A stretch of DNA of 64,000 bases from Beroe forskalii. Taxonomy: Eukaryota; Ctenophora; Nuda; Beroida; Beroidae. The notes under the pieces were generated by a model. The model was not told the DNA's origin. It did no database searches and saw nothing but the letters and a program-made list of their open reading frames with translations. The position numbers and the translations under genes were made by a program. Below are positions 24,280 to 35,672 of the stretch, one piece after another (position 1 is the first letter of the stretch; each line of letters starts with the position of its first letter). The stretch is from the NCBI GenBank assembly GCA_011033025.1, contig WFMF01000199.1, positions 124,001-188,000 of the forward strand, written 5' to 3'.

Positions 24280-27200
24280 ATGTCGTCCAATTCCAAAACC
24301 AGTATTAAAGGTGAGCCTGCTGAGTCTGGCAATAGTTATGTTATCCTAGACCGCCTTGACAATAATTGTCCTTTGAATGTGAATGTTTCCTTTGGCAAGC
24401 TAGAGCCATATAGGTATGGAGATAACTTTCATAAGTTTTGTCGGCGATTTCAAGACTTTGTTAGATTGCATAGACCATCTCAGGAATTAGATCTCATATT
24501 CCTATCCTTTGTGGATAATAAAACTCATTCGTTGATTTGTGATACTCCTTTATCCAAAGATGACCTTTGCTGTCCTATTAAGCTTAGTAATGCTTTTAAA
24601 GCTGCATTCTTACCTCATATTGATGACTACGATTGCCTTGGGCAAATGTATGCATTAAAGCAGTTAGTAGGTGAATCCGTAGACGATTATATCCTTAGGA
24701 TTAATCTTATTGCCGAGCAGATTAAAGTTACAGACCCTTGTGTCGTAGATAAAGCCAAAGTTTCTGCATTAGTTAATGGACTTTTGTCTATTAATGTTCG
24801 TATAGAATTAAGGAAGGCTGAAAATATCAATTTTCATAATGCCGTAAAGCTTGCTAAACAGATAGAGAACGTTGAAAGTTCATATTCACCACCCAAATCT
24901 ACGTGTAATGATTCCAAGGACCTTGTAGTCCAAGAAACTAAATTAGAACGCTTTGCACAGTGTATTGGTAGCCTTGAGAAATCAGTTAGAGCTGATAGGC
25001 GTTGTAGTGATTGGATACCCTTCAATCATAATAGGCAGTCCATATCTAATAGGACATATTCAAATCGTAACAATTCTCGTTTTGTTCGAACTTGCTGTCA
25101 CATATGTGGTCGTGGCAACCATATAGCCCGCAATTGCTGGTTTAGATTTCAAAACAAACGTAACTTTCACAGTAAACGAGGTGCTTTGAACACCAGAAAC
25201 GTTAATGAAACCAGGCCCTGTGCCAATATTGATAATCATAACAATAAATTGTCTCGTCAAATATTAGTATCTGGGTCATGTGACCAGAATGCTGCCATAT
25301 TATTCGTAGATACTGGCAGTACGACAAGCTTAGTTTCACCGAGGTTCTTAGAACAAATTAATAAACTTAACTCCAAGGCCTTGCAGCCATGTGAGGAACG
25401 ATTACAATCGTTCAGCAACCATAGTATTCGTCCATTAGGTCGTATCAAACTCAGTTTAGAATTAACAGGACAGAATATAGTCCATGATTTCATTGTTACC
25501 GATTTTGTCGAGTACGATTTCTTACTAGGAATGGACATCATGTCCAAATTTGGAATTAACGTGAATGTAGTCAAATGTACTCTTGATTCAAAGTACGGTT
25601 CAACTAGATTCGTTAATTTGCCCAAAACACTTGATAATACATACAAGGTCAGTTGCAAAAAGACCATAAAAATAAATAAAAATTCTATTTGTGATATTCA
25701 TCTTAAGTTCAATGCTAAGAATATCAATAGCACCAGTAAATTCGAAGGTATTTTCGTACCATATGAAAATTTCATGGCCAATTCAGGCATAGCTTTAAAG
25801 GAATCTTGGTGTTATTCCAATGGCAAGAATATAATCTTACGGTGCATTAATTTGAACGATGAGTCCGTTACTATTTACCGTAATAAAGTCATAGGTTCAT
25901 TCGAACCAGTCCACCATAAAACCATCAATAAAGTTCGTATTAGTAAGGACCATAAGTATAAACGTCCTGTGCAGAAACCTGTAGAGCGTGATGTCCATAA
26001 ATGGGACAATATTAAGGACTTGTTCGATAAGCTTAAGATAGATAGCTTACCGCTACAGGCTAGTGAAAAGAAGGAGCTTAAAAATCTGATCTCTGATTAT
26101 CAGCATTGTTTTGCACGGCATCGCTTTGATATAGGAAAATGTACCACCTATACAGCTGATATTACGTTAAAGCCAGATGCAGCACCGGTTTGGGTGCCCA
26201 GTAGACCTGTTCCGTATAATCTAGAAGTCCATATGGACCGTGAAATTAAGTCTATGGAAGATAGTGGCATTATTAAGAAGTGTGATTACAGCCTTTGGCA
26301 GCTAGCTACTTACCTAGTCCCCAAAAAGGGGCACACTGATAAGAATCCTAAGCTAAGAATGGTCCAGGATGCTCGATCTTTGAATAAGGCTTCTATGCCA
26401 GATCAGTTTGAATTACCTAACATAAATCACATACTTGATAGGATCACGGAAACCAAGTACCTGTCTACTTTTGATTTTCTGTCCAGCTTCAATCAGATTT
26501 CTCTGAGTGAAGCGTCACAGCCCTTGACAGCATTCAGTTATAAGGGGCATAGATACCAATATCAACGACTCATAATGGGTCATAAAACATCAAGTGCTCA
26601 ATTCTCTAGGATGATACAGAAATTGCTTGGCAATGTTAACTTCAAGAACTTAGTATGGTTCATAGATGACTTATTTCTTGGCTCTAACACTGTATCTGAT
26701 CATTTATCTCGATTGAAATACTTATTAGATAGACTTTCCTATGCTGGTCTTAAACTATCCCCGGAAAAGTGCGAGTTATTTCGTAGTAGTTTAAAGTTCT
26801 GCGGGATGACCATATCTAGTACAGGAATCAGTATTGATAAGGATAGAATAAAGGCCATATGTGACCTTAAACCGCCTAGTAACGTTAGGGAAACTCAAAA
26901 AGTCATAGGACTTTTCTCGTATAATAGGAAATTCATACAGAATTTCGCTTCCATAAGTCGTCCTTTGTATGATCTTTTAAAGAAGGACGTACCCTTCAAT
27001 TGGAGTAAGGAATGCCAGGACGCCTTTGAAGCGTTAAAAGTAGCTATCACTAGTGCTCCAGTTCTGGATTTTCCAGACCCTAACAGTAATTTCGAAGTAA
27101 CCTTTGACGCTAGTTCGAAAGGATTTGGAGGCATTTTAAGCCAGCGAAAAAATCCTAACAGCCCAGCTAAGGTAGTGGCATATTACAGTCGTAGTGTTCC

Positions 27201-29424
27201 TAAGCATCAACAGCATTGGCCAGCTACTAAACTTGAGTTTATAGCTATGCATTCTTGTTTAATGAATTGGAAAATATATTTGCAAGGGGCCAAATGCATA
27301 AAAGTACATACCGATTGTAAAGCTTTGCTTAACTTTCATACTATATTCTCTAAGGGTAATGCGGCCATGCAACGTAAATTGGCCGATTTAGCCGGATTTA
27401 ACATGAAGTTAATTCACATATCTGGTGAAAGTAACGTGATTAGTGATGTCTTGAGCCGTTATGATCACGGCATAAGTTTGAAAAATAAGTTTACTCAAAC
27501 TGATAGTCACGTATCTGAACATAAGGTAGTTCATACCATATCACATCATAATGTTGATAAGATTGTCCAGACTGATGACAATAACGATGGAAGTGACGTC
27601 ATATTGACCTTGAATACACTTCGGGATGCCCAGAAGCAAGATTATTTGCTTGTAGAATTAAGGAAGTGGCTTGAAAGTGGCTCCAAGCCAATAGTAGTGC
27701 AGGAAATAAACGCTCCTCGAGCATTAATGTTTTATTGGCAGAAATTTGATAAATTCTTTATCAAGAATGACTTGATACATTATAGATGGCTTTGTCCTGC
27801 TAGTACGTCTGACACTACTCTAGAACGTGAATCACGTGACCTTATTGTGGTCCCTGTACTGCTCTATGAAGCAGTCATTAGGTTGTATCATGAAGGAGTG
27901 GAAAACTGCCATATGGGCATAGAGAATTCTTTAGAATCTTGCTTAAAACGGTTTTGGTGGTATAACCAACGTACCGAATTTAAGTATTATATTGGTAGTT
28001 GTACTAAGTGTAATGAGATTAAACCCAACAATAAAACATTAAGAGCGCCTATGAAGCCCATAATATTTCGTGAATTTAACCAGGGCATTGCTATTGATCA
28101 TATAGTTCCAGCCATGGAGGTTGTTACTAAACGGGGAAATAGATACATATTGTCCATAACTGACTTATTCACAGGACATTTAGTAGCCGTACCAGTAAAA
28201 AGCCAGACGGCTAAAGAAACCATTCAGAAATTATTAGATAATTGGATTACCATATTTGGTTGGCCTTTAGCTATACTTCACGATAATCATAAGAACTTTG
28301 TAAGTGAATTATTTGCATCAGTAACGTCAATATTTGACATAGATGATAGACACACTACCGCTTTTTACAGTAGTTCTAACGGTAAAGTGGAGTCTCAGAA
28401 TAAACGTATAAATATGGCTCTTCGAGCAGCTTTGAATGATAGCCAGTTGAATGACTGGGATTTATGGTTAAAATACATTGTATTCACTTTGAATGCAACA
28501 AAGTCCTCTCGGACCGGATTTAGCAGCAATTTCTTAGTTTTCGGGCGGAATTTACGAGCCCCACGTGACTTGTGGCTCGATGAAGCCAAGCAGCAGATCA
28601 AATGTAATGCTGAAGATGACCAGTTGGTCAATATTGATAGTCTGCAGAAGAAAGCTGCCTATGAGTTGCATAAAACAATTGGTAATATCATGAATAAGGT
28701 TCAGAAAACTATGAATCAGCGTGTTAAGTACATGAGTAAGCAGTACGATAAGAAGGCCACGTTTGAATCCTTGTTCGAAACAGGCCAGTATTGTTATGTT
28801 AAAATTAACGTCCCTAAGTCCAAATTTTCAGCTAGATGGACAGGACCGTGGAAAATAGTTAAGAAAGTAAATGAGCATTTATATATTGTCCTTGTTAATG
28901 ACAAAGAGACGGTTATAAACATTTCTAAAATGAAACCGTATTCGCATTCTAAATACTTTCCGGAAAATAGGGACCGTAGTACTCAGGTCAGTTTTAAGGA
29001 TAATACAGTGAAACCGTCCGTTGGAACGTGTGACGATGACGATGTGCTGTGCTATGTATACAGACCTATTACAGGTTCGTCTGGTTTTTCAAATCCAGGC
29101 AGGTTACAGCAAGCTATAGACAGTAGTCAAAGAACTGATAACATAACACCTACAGTTAATGAGCCGGCTTCTCAGCCAGAAGTTGTGATTAATGACAGTG
29201 TTATAGATAATACTGATAACAGTACCAGTAACCTAGATAATGATATAGTACCGCCTGTGAGCGTAAATACTGGTAGTAACACAGAGCCGGAGAACATTGG
29301 TAGTCCAGCTCTAGGTGAGACCTCATGGGTAAGAGAACCCAGACGGTCAGCTAGAACTAGAACACAACCTGACCGATTAGCCTATCCATATGGGCATATG
29401 CCTGAAAGGAAACGTAGAAAATAG
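24280..29424 (+). CDS. Gypsy gag-pol polyprotein (1714 aa)
   Basis: One uninterrupted frame from ATG 24280 to TAG 29422-29424. Gag comes first. A CCHC zinc knuckle (CHICGRGNHIARNC) lies near residue 272 and the aspartic protease DTGS near residue 343. The RT spans about 640-850, with VQDARSLNK, STFDFLSSFNQ and the catalytic box FIDD near residue 793. RNase H starts near 940 (TFDASSKGFGG) with HTDCKAL further on. The integrase has an HHCC zinc region near 1201-1250, candidate acidic residues in AIDHI, ILHDNHKNF and KVESQNKR (about 1270, 1333, 1369), and a GPY/F-like end (RWTGPWKIV, about 1517). No chromodomain; the tail is acidic and Ser/Thr-rich. Several RT blocks differ from the commonest Gypsy consensus (MGHKTSSAQF). 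The intact frame suggests a young copy; activity cannot be judged from sequence alone. Confidence 0.9.
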   Translation: MSSNSKTSIKGEPAESGNSYVILDRLDNNCPLNVNVSFGKLEPYRYGDNFHKFCRRFQDFVRLHRPSQELDLIFLSFVDNKTHSLICDTPLSKDDLCCPIKLSNAFKAAFLPHIDDYDCLGQMYALKQLVGESVDDYILRINLIAEQIKVTDPCVVDKAKVSALVNGLLSINVRIELRKAENINFHNAVKLAKQIENVESSYSPPKSTCNDSKDLVVQETKLERFAQCIGSLEKSVRADRRCSDWIPFNHNRQSISNRTYSNRNNSRFVRTCCHICGRGNHIARNCWFRFQNKRNFHSKRGALNTRNVNETRPCANIDNHNNKLSRQILVSGSCDQNAAILFVDTGSTTSLVSPRFLEQINKLNSKALQPCEERLQSFSNHSIRPLGRIKLSLELTGQNIVHDFIVTDFVEYDFLLGMDIMSKFGINVNVVKCTLDSKYGSTRFVNLPKTLDNTYKVSCKKTIKINKNSICDIHLKFNAKNINSTSKFEGIFVPYENFMANSGIALKESWCYSNGKNIILRCINLNDESVTIYRNKVIGSFEPVHHKTINKVRISKDHKYKRPVQKPVERDVHKWDNIKDLFDKLKIDSLPLQASEKKELKNLISDYQHCFARHRFDIGKCTTYTADITLKPDAAPVWVPSRPVPYNLEVHMDREIKSMEDSGIIKKCDYSLWQLATYLVPKKGHTDKNPKLRMVQDARSLNKASMPDQFELPNINHILDRITETKYLSTFDFLSSFNQISLSEASQPLTAFSYKGHRYQYQRLIMGHKTSSAQFSRMIQKLLGNVNFKNLVWFIDDLFLGSNTVSDHLSRLKYLLDRLSYAGLKLSPEKCELFRSSLKFCGMTISSTGISIDKDRIKAICDLKPPSNVRETQKVIGLFSYNRKFIQNFASISRPLYDLLKKDVPFNWSKECQDAFEALKVAITSAPVLDFPDPNSNFEVTFDASSKGFGGILSQRKNPNSPAKVVAYYSRSVPKHQQHWPATKLEFIAMHSCLMNWKIYLQGAKCIKVHTDCKALLNFHTIFSKGNAAMQRKLADLAGFNMKLIHISGESNVISDVLSRYDHGISLKNKFTQTDSHVSEHKVVHTISHHNVDKIVQTDDNNDGSDVILTLNTLRDAQKQDYLLVELRKWLESGSKPIVVQEINAPRALMFYWQKFDKFFIKNDLIHYRWLCPASTSDTTLERESRDLIVVPVLLYEAVIRLYHEGVENCHMGIENSLESCLKRFWWYNQRTEFKYYIGSCTKCNEIKPNNKTLRAPMKPIIFREFNQGIAIDHIVPAMEVVTKRGNRYILSITDLFTGHLVAVPVKSQTAKETIQKLLDNWITIFGWPLAILHDNHKNFVSELFASVTSIFDIDDRHTTAFYSSSNGKVESQNKRINMALRAALNDSQLNDWDLWLKYIVFTLNATKSSRTGFSSNFLVFGRNLRAPRDLWLDEAKQQIKCNAEDDQLVNIDSLQKKAAYELHKTIGNIMNKVQKTMNQRVKYMSKQYDKKATFESLFETGQYCYVKINVPKSKFSARWTGPWKIVKKVNEHLYIVLVNDKETVINISKMKPYSHSKYFPENRDRSTQVSFKDNTVKPSVGTCDDDDVLCYVYRPITGSSGFSNPGRLQQAIDSSQRTDNITPTVNEPASQPEVVINDSVIDNTDNSTSNLDNDIVPPVSVNTGSNTEPENIGSPALGETSWVREPRRSARTRTQPDRLAYPYGHMPERKRRK

Positions 29425-30982
29425 AGCCTTAAAGATCATTATGTATGGCAGATGAAGTGCAAATGATTGGGTTAGAATCCGCTGCATAGTTGCAGATTTG
29501 AGTGAACTAGGGCCCAACGTTAACTCTTATTCTGTACATTTAGCAGTTCTTTGTAACCAGATTTAATATGATTTGATCAATCATTTACCAGGCCCAATCA
29601 TGCTGTCGCATAAACAAGTTTTGCACTGCACTTCAGTTTAAACGAATTTTATAATTCTAACCTGCCATTGATGATTTATTAAAACGTTGAGATTATTTGA
29701 TCATAACTTACTAGATCATAGATTATATTTGCTATGAAGTAGGTCCTATATGCGACCATATGCATCCCTAACCAGTATATTCCAGCAGAATATGAATAAT
29801 GAAGTCCTTAAATTGATGACCAGAGTTAGAATATGCAGAATGATGAGATGCAGTGAGGCACAGTGATGGAGTGATGATGATGGGAACGCCGTGATGAGGG
29901 CGAGGTGGAACAAGGTGATGATGCACAGTGATGAGCAGTGGATGATGACCCGAGGAACTGGTGATATAGAAGCTAGTGACGTCATAGGAAATAACAGATA
30001 TATCAAGGGGACGTCATAAATGATACAGAAGACGGAGGAGAGACTACCAGATGACTCCATATAACAGATGATGACATCATAAAGATGAATAACTACTGAT
30101 CCTTGGTCGCGCTACGATGCACGTATTGCTGTAGCAGTGAGGCGTGAGAAATCTCTGAATTCTACGCCGACTTGAAGACCATTTAAACGTTTATAACGGA
30201 GGACGGATCAGATGACACAACGAAACGTGAGCTGACCCAGCTAATTGGGGGTCAAGTGATGGACAAACTTGGCAGTGTCCATAATTGGACAGACTTTGGT
30301 GGAAACCTTAATATGGTGGAGCTATGCAGGATAGTGGACATTTGGACACACTCCCAGTGGACTGGATAGTAAGTACCCTCGGATGGTCAAAGGGTATACA
30401 TGGGCGGCTGCAAACATTCGATGGAATGCGGTGGAGGACACTTCGGAGGACACACGGAGGTGACCAGCGGACGACGAGTGACGATGGACGCACACATAAG
30501 ACAGCAGTCTCTTTGATGGACGGTGTATTGCGCAATCGATAAAAGCACTAATTGCTTCAAAACAAATTAAATCGAACATTGATTAGTTCAGTAAAAAGCG
30601 AAGAAAGAATAAACATTTTTTGTGCGCTCTATGATAAACAATGACCATTGGATCTCCAAAATGCTGTATGTGCGACCAGATGGATCAGATGGATCAAACG
30701 AATTTATTTTTGTAATTTGTTTTATGTTTGACATTGTGAATGACATTGAATTTGTAACAAATGATAAACTGCCAGAAAAGATAAATAAATAATTGACCAT
30801 ATACTCATTAAAGAATTAATGTGCTATATAACGACCTTAATATTGAGCATAATTCTATAATTGATAAATCGTAACCACGAGCTACAAAGTGCACGGCCAC
30901 GACAGGGCCATATTGGATATGATAACTTAGTACCTAAAGATTTTGTCTACCAACAAAATCTTTTTCAGTGTTGGTAAGGATC
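29425..30982. other. Gypsy 3' internal non-coding region
   Basis: No env-like or other ORF with recognisable domains. Contains a GATGATG-rich segment (about 29840-29960). Unusually long for a region between pol and the 3' LTR, so it may hide a nested insertion. Confidence 0.5.
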
Positions 30983-31153
30983 TGTTGTATCCTGCTTTAC
31001 CATTAATTTACTTTATTCGAATCCTTTGCCGATTCCCATGGCAACAGCTCAGTTCGTGGTAACCACTACTCGAATAACACATTTGGTCTACAGCAGCACA
31101 CGTGATCTATTACTTTATGTTATGACTCTCTGCTAGTCTAAACAAACTACCGC
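30983..31153 (+). repeat. 3' terminal repeat of the Gypsy element (truncated LTR)
   Basis: Same length and, by eye, same sequence as 23537-23707 (TGTTGTATCC … AACTACCGC). After 31153 similarity to the 5' copy ends abruptly. Confidence 0.75.
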
Positions 31154-31766
31154 AGCTATTTATATTCTAAACATTTGATGTACATCAAGTGCAAGAGGGT
31201 ATACTTCACGACAGATTTGTATGTGTGACGCCTCAGTCAGATGAAAAGCAAGCATAAAACTTAACGTGTTTTATAGAAATATTAATATATTAGTCAATGT
31301 TAATGTTGTTTTACTGCTGGGAGTTGTTTGGGTGTGACTCAGAAGAATTGGTATGTGACTTACTGATGGAGTCATCACAGTCCCAATGTGCTTAGTTCCA
31401 GCTGTCCTCCCGAGAATCTTAGCATTATGCAGCAGTTGGTAGCATGTAGGATCTTCTAAGCTCTAAGACGCTGGGTGGTTGTTGGGGCTGCAGGGAATAT
31501 TTTGTCGTAGTTGGTTAAGGGCTTTTGAACTGAAGTTTTATCGTAAATTATTATATCTTTTAGAATTTGGAGTTATAATTATCTTCTTAAATGAAAGCGA
31601 GATGAAATTATATTTTTTCATTTCGGAAGCTATTAGTTGGTCTGTTGAGCTTACCATGGTATTTCTGACGTTGTGTGGCAGTCCCAGGCATTCCCCTCCC
31701 CACGCTTTGTTGCCAAAGGCCTGAGTAGGGATTCAGACAATTATTTATTTATATGTGAATTATACC

Positions 31767-32713
31767 GGGGGGAGATCATGGACTAAGTGGGCGACACGAA
31801 GGTGAATAAGTGGGATTTTTCAAATTTTTATGATACCACCTACCACCCCACCCAGTTAGTCCATGTGGATTAAGTGATTTTCAAATAAAAATGAGGGACC
31901 CACCCCCAAATTTGGCTCATATAAGTAGGTAGTATCTGTAAGGAATGAGCTCTATAATATAAACTTATCACCAATACTATAGTACTATATTTCATTTATT
32001 ACAGTAATTTGACAGCACGATAGATTAAAATTCATGTTATAGTGCTGAAAGAACTCGTGCAATGAGTAAAATTCCATCAATGGAATTGGTGCTGCAGAAT
32101 AAGAGTATTATTATGACACATTCGGCTGACGTCTTGAATCAATAATTTAACTGATCAGAACTTGTGCTCTTGTGGGATTAGCAAGTTTAGATTAGGACTC
32201 GGGTCTCGGCTCCTTTTGTGATTATAATAAGACCTACTTTATTTACATAATTTAATGATTTAGACAACTTTCAAAATAATACAGCTAATTATAACATAAT
32301 ACATATTGTATTAAATTTATCAAATTTTAGCAGTTTATTGGCATTTGCGCATGATAATTATATGAAATATACTACCGTACAAAAAGATACTTCAGGAAAT
32401 CAAGTAACAAAAAAATTAATGTAAAAATGATTTATGATACGGGTTTAACTCACACTAAGTCCATTTTCGATCCGATTTTCCAATGAAAGCAACATCAATG
32501 ATCAAGATTTTGAATTAAACAAACCCACTTAGTCCATTTTACCATGTTTTTTCCTATTCCACCCACCTCACTTAGTCCATTTGACTAACTGGAATTTGGA
32601 ATTTTCTATCACACCCACCCACTTAGTCCACATGGACTAAGTGGTTTTTGTCCCATCAAGGACCCACCCCACCCAGGCATCGTGTCGCCCACTTACTCCA
32701 CGATCCCCCGCTG
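31767..32713. mobile_element. hAT-like non-autonomous DNA transposon with 8-bp TSD
   Basis: Flanked by exact 8-bp direct repeats ATTATACC (31759-31766 and 32714-32721). The right end read inward is CAGCGGGGGATCGTGGAGTA; the left end is GGGGGGAGATCATGGACTAA. Both continue AAGTGGGCGACACGA, so the terminal inverted repeats are about 30 bp. An 8-bp duplication and a CAG-type end are hallmarks of hAT transposition. The 947-bp interior has subterminal copies of CACTTAGTCCA in both orientations but no transposase. Confidence 0.85.
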
Positions 32714-32887
32714 ATTATACCTGGTAAGTTGGTTGACTATTAACGTATTAATTAATTTATACGTTGCAATGAGTTCAAATAATGCACGTGAAATTAGATC
32801 TGGTTGCTGTTTCAGCACGTGAGTTCCCATGGACGATTTGTAGAAATTAAAAAATATATATCAATTCTAGTAATTCTAAGTTAGAAT

Positions 32888-33025
32888 AACATAGTTTTGG
32901 GCTTCGTATGGGTAAGTTACGTTGGTTAGACTTGCGTTTGGGTAGGTAACGTGGGTTTGGACTACGTAAGGGCAAGTTACATGGGTTCAAACTGCATTTT
33001 GGCATGTTACATGGGTTCAAACTAC
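32888..33025. repeat. 33-bp minisatellite, about four units
   Basis: Degenerate units with GTTACATGGGTTCAAACT and GTAGGTAACGTGGGTTTGGA. On the minus strand it reads as short NPCNLP-like repeats, but the ORF has no start context or homology and I treat it as non-coding. Confidence 0.7.
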
Positions 33026-33043
33026 ATACATATGTCAAGACAT

Positions 33044-33188
33044 CACCACCAAAACCGTTGGACGGTTGGTCTAGTAACCCCCCGCGGGTTTGGATGTGAC
33101 AAGAGAATCTGAAAAGAGGCAAAATGGAATGACCACATCCAAATCAGCGGGGGGTTACTAGACCAACCGTCCAACGGTTTTGGTGGTG
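33044..33188. mobile_element. Hairpin MITE at the left end of the duplicated segment
   Basis: 145 bp with ~40-bp inverted repeats: CACCACCAAAACCGTTGGAC at the left, its complement at the right. A second, diverged copy at about 37887-38019 marks the start of copy B, so the duplication breakpoint lies in or near this element. Confidence 0.75.
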
Positions 33189-33899
33189 TTTATCATAGCT
33201 TAGTGATGCAAACTTTCCCGATTTGTTTCGACTAGTCTTTAGATGATTAAGTTCTCTCTACCTAGGCTCTGATACATGTAAACATGAGATTGAGTTGATC
33301 ATAACATTTTATAGAGTAGTAGCTGATTATGTTTCATTCCTTCTGAATAGGAAGATTTGGATAAGATCGAAGGTCGCTTGATGTGTTGAATGTGTATGAG
33401 AGTTTCAACTTACAGGGTTTGTTCTGGAGGCTGCAGTCTTGGGAGATGACAGGATACTTGAGGAGCAGGTGGGTACAAGTAAGACAGCAATGTGCAGCTC
33501 TCCGTGTGTCTTTCTGTGGGAAGACTACCTCTAGTAGGGCTGCTGGAGCTGTGATTTGATTCGATTTGATTGGATTCATGTTCAATTTATTGCGCAGCTC
33601 AGATACTGCATATTTGTTTGTTCTGGTATGTGATTTAGTGCTGATTTTCTGTTCAAAGTTATGAAGAACCGATTTTGAGTTAGTGCTAGTTTGGGAATTT
33701 AGATTATATTTGGGAATTAGATTCTGATTTGTGTGCTTGGAAGTGAATTCTATGGTTTTCTTGGAGTGGGATTTAGTTTGGATGAGTAGGTCTGGTTGTG
33801 TATAATATGAAAGTTGGAGCGTACCTTGACTTGTTTATTTACTCATCTGATAGATGGCTGTAGCAGCAAGCTTGGGTTGGAGCAGTAGCCTTGTTTTGC

Positions 33900-34640
33900 T
33901 TCATACAGAATTTCCTGGGGAGGTTAAAGTGTTATATGATTTCTATAGCTAAATCAGATGGCGGCTTGTTATCGTGTGCACATTTTGTCCTCTATAACTT
34001 TGTAACATGTGGAGCCACACAACTTGAAAGTTTCAGGATGATTCTCAGTTATGGAACTTGTGACTCCCATTTAACATCTCTTAAGCTTTACCAGATGAGG
34101 TGTTCGTTCGTCTGAGTGATCCAAAGCGTCCCTTGTGACATGGTGATTCATCTGACAGCATGGTTCGTCAGCGCCATTCTCGATCAGAAAGTTTGCCACC
34201 CTTCTTCGAAGAGCAAACCTCGCGGATAAAACAACCTCTTCTGTCTTCAATCGTCACTTCCTGAGTATTTTTGCTTTTCAGCGTCAAAGTGCAAGACATA
34301 TTATGTTGAGTGTCATTAAGCAATTCATCAAGGCTCAATTCAAGAAAGAAATAGAAATAGAGTGTTTTTTACCAAACCGTGTGCTATCAAGAGTGTTCGT
34401 TTCTATATTCCTGTGGGTGTTCTCTGCTTCTCGGCATATTCCTGTGGGTGTTCTCGGCCTATCCGTCGTTATCCGCCCTTATTGAGTCCCCTTGGTCGGA
34501 TGTTCCAGCCCTTTGCTGCCATCTCACCCGTGTAACTTTGCTTTGTCGAGCTGCTTTGAAGCTTCAGATGGAATTATTGATGAGTATATCTGAGTTAAGG
34601 CTGAAGTTTTTGTTCGCCTGCCAAAGTCCATAGCTCTATC
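33900..34640. other. Copy A region below CCP2 without a defined exon
   Basis: The minus-strand gene must continue below CCP2 (its donor leaves phase 1), but I could not identify a following exon here. Confidence 0.4.
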
Positions 34641-34675
34641 CTAGGTGATAAGTCCAATCCCCCCTGGGACACCCG

Positions 34676-34835
34676 TGTCCCACTTAGTCCCAACCCGTGT
34701 CCCACTTAGTCCTAACCCTGTCTCACTTAGTCCTAACCCTGTCCCACTTCGTCCTAACCCTGTCCCACTTAGTCCTAACCCTGTCCCACTTAGTCCCAAC
34801 CCTGCCCCACTTAGTCCTAACTGGGACATCCATGT
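34676..34835. repeat. ~21-bp minisatellite ending in a palindrome
   Basis: About seven units of CCCACTTAGTCCTAACCCTG, then a hairpin TAACTGGGACAT…ATGTCCCAGTTA followed by GGACTAAGG. The CACTTAGTCC core is also the subterminal motif of the hAT-like element at 31767-32713. Counterpart in copy B: about 39473-39650. Confidence 0.85.
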
Positions 34836-34863
34836 CCCAGTTAGGACTAAGGTGCCCACTCAC

Positions 34864-35046
34864 CTATTTCCCTGCAGTCTGGTTTTCCCTCGAATGCGTT
34901 TGTTTTGGTACAAGTAACGCTCCTATCCCCGTAGTTTATATGCTTAGAACCGCACATCACGTCCAATGACTCGTTCTCTTCAAGTGTCCGGTGTGCCAAA
35001 CTCTCGTCCACATAGCCCCACGATACGTCCGGGAAATCGCAACGAC
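34864..35046 (-). CDS. CCP2 (sushi) exon, copy A
   Basis: 183 nt, phase 1 in and phase 1 out, GTGAGT donor at 34863 and an AG acceptor above 35046 (polypyrimidine tract weak). It encodes RCDFPDVSWGYVDES…LDVMCGSKHINYGDRSVTCT…GKPDCREI: four cysteines in complement-control-protein spacing, with HINYGDRSVTC paralleling FVNYGDSVVTC in CCP1. CCP modules mediate protein binding in complement and adhesion proteins. It continues in frame from CCP1. The downstream exon is not identified, so the C-terminus (secreted or membrane-bound) is unknown. Confidence 0.7.
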
Positions 35047-35454
35047 CTATTGCTCGATTGTTGTGTTTGATGATGTTGTTAAATGATAGAAATTGACTCA
35101 GTATCTAATTCTCAATATTTGGATTTTGGAATTGCAATGATGGTCAAAGCCTATAGGCATTTTTAGTGTCCAAAAAGATATTCACTATCAAAAACAACCA
35201 GTAAATCATCATTATAAGAAGATTTGAGTTGTCTTCTTCACGAGATGTCTACCTTATGCGACATATTTACTTAGATACGTCTACTAAAATAAACAGTATT
35301 TGAAAGAGTCTTGTTACAAGTCAATTGTCATGTAACAAGAGAAAAGGAAAAAAGTAAGTTTTCCTGTAAATTGATCAGCCAAGACTGTTCATAAGTTCAT
35401 TGTTTTGTACGAACCCTCATGATTACTTGATTATATCCTCGAGACCCACCTAAT

Positions 35455-35672
35455 TTACTGCAGTCCGGTTCCACAGTGAATGTGTCCACTCACCTAATTT
35501 ACTGCAGTCTGGTAACCCAGTGAATGTGTCCATTCACCTATTTTTCTGCAGTCCGGTTGCCCAGTGAATGTGTCCACTCACCTATTTTCCTACAGTCTGG
35601 TAACCCAGTGAATGTGTCCACTCACCTATTTTCCCGCAGTCTGGTTGCCCTGTGAACGTGCCCTCGGCAGTG
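35455..35672 (-). repeat. Tandem copies of the CCP1 exon end plus its 5' splice site
   Basis: On the minus strand the end of CCP1 (CAACCAGACTGCGGGAAAATAG then GTGAGTGGACACATTCACTGG in consecutive pieces) recurs about four more times at ~46-bp spacing down to about 35455. Each copy has the exon-end-like piece followed by a GTGAGT, GTGAAT or GTGGGT donor. Copy B has the same arrangement with fewer units (about 40566-40732). Confidence 0.8.

Larger units (their letters stand above)
23537..31153 (+). mobile_element. Gypsy-type (Metaviridae) LTR retrotransposon
   Basis: A 171-bp sequence is present, identical as far as I can compare by eye, at 23537-23707 and 30983-31153, flanking one long gag-pol ORF. 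A primer-binding-site-like TGGCGACGAGGATAA lies at 24195, so the 5' LTR plausibly runs from 23537 to about 24192 (~655 bp) and the 3' copy is truncated to its first 171 bp (inference). The order protease-RT-RNase H-integrase is that of Gypsy elements. About 1.55 kb of non-coding DNA separates the ORF from the 3' repeat. Neither a target duplication nor a clear polypurine tract is visible. Identity of the terminal repeats suggests a recent insertion. Confidence 0.8.

Noticed and set aside
29746..30580. Env or accessory ORF of the Gypsy element
   Set aside because: Only short frames on both strands, with no membrane or signal features; no support for an envelope gene.
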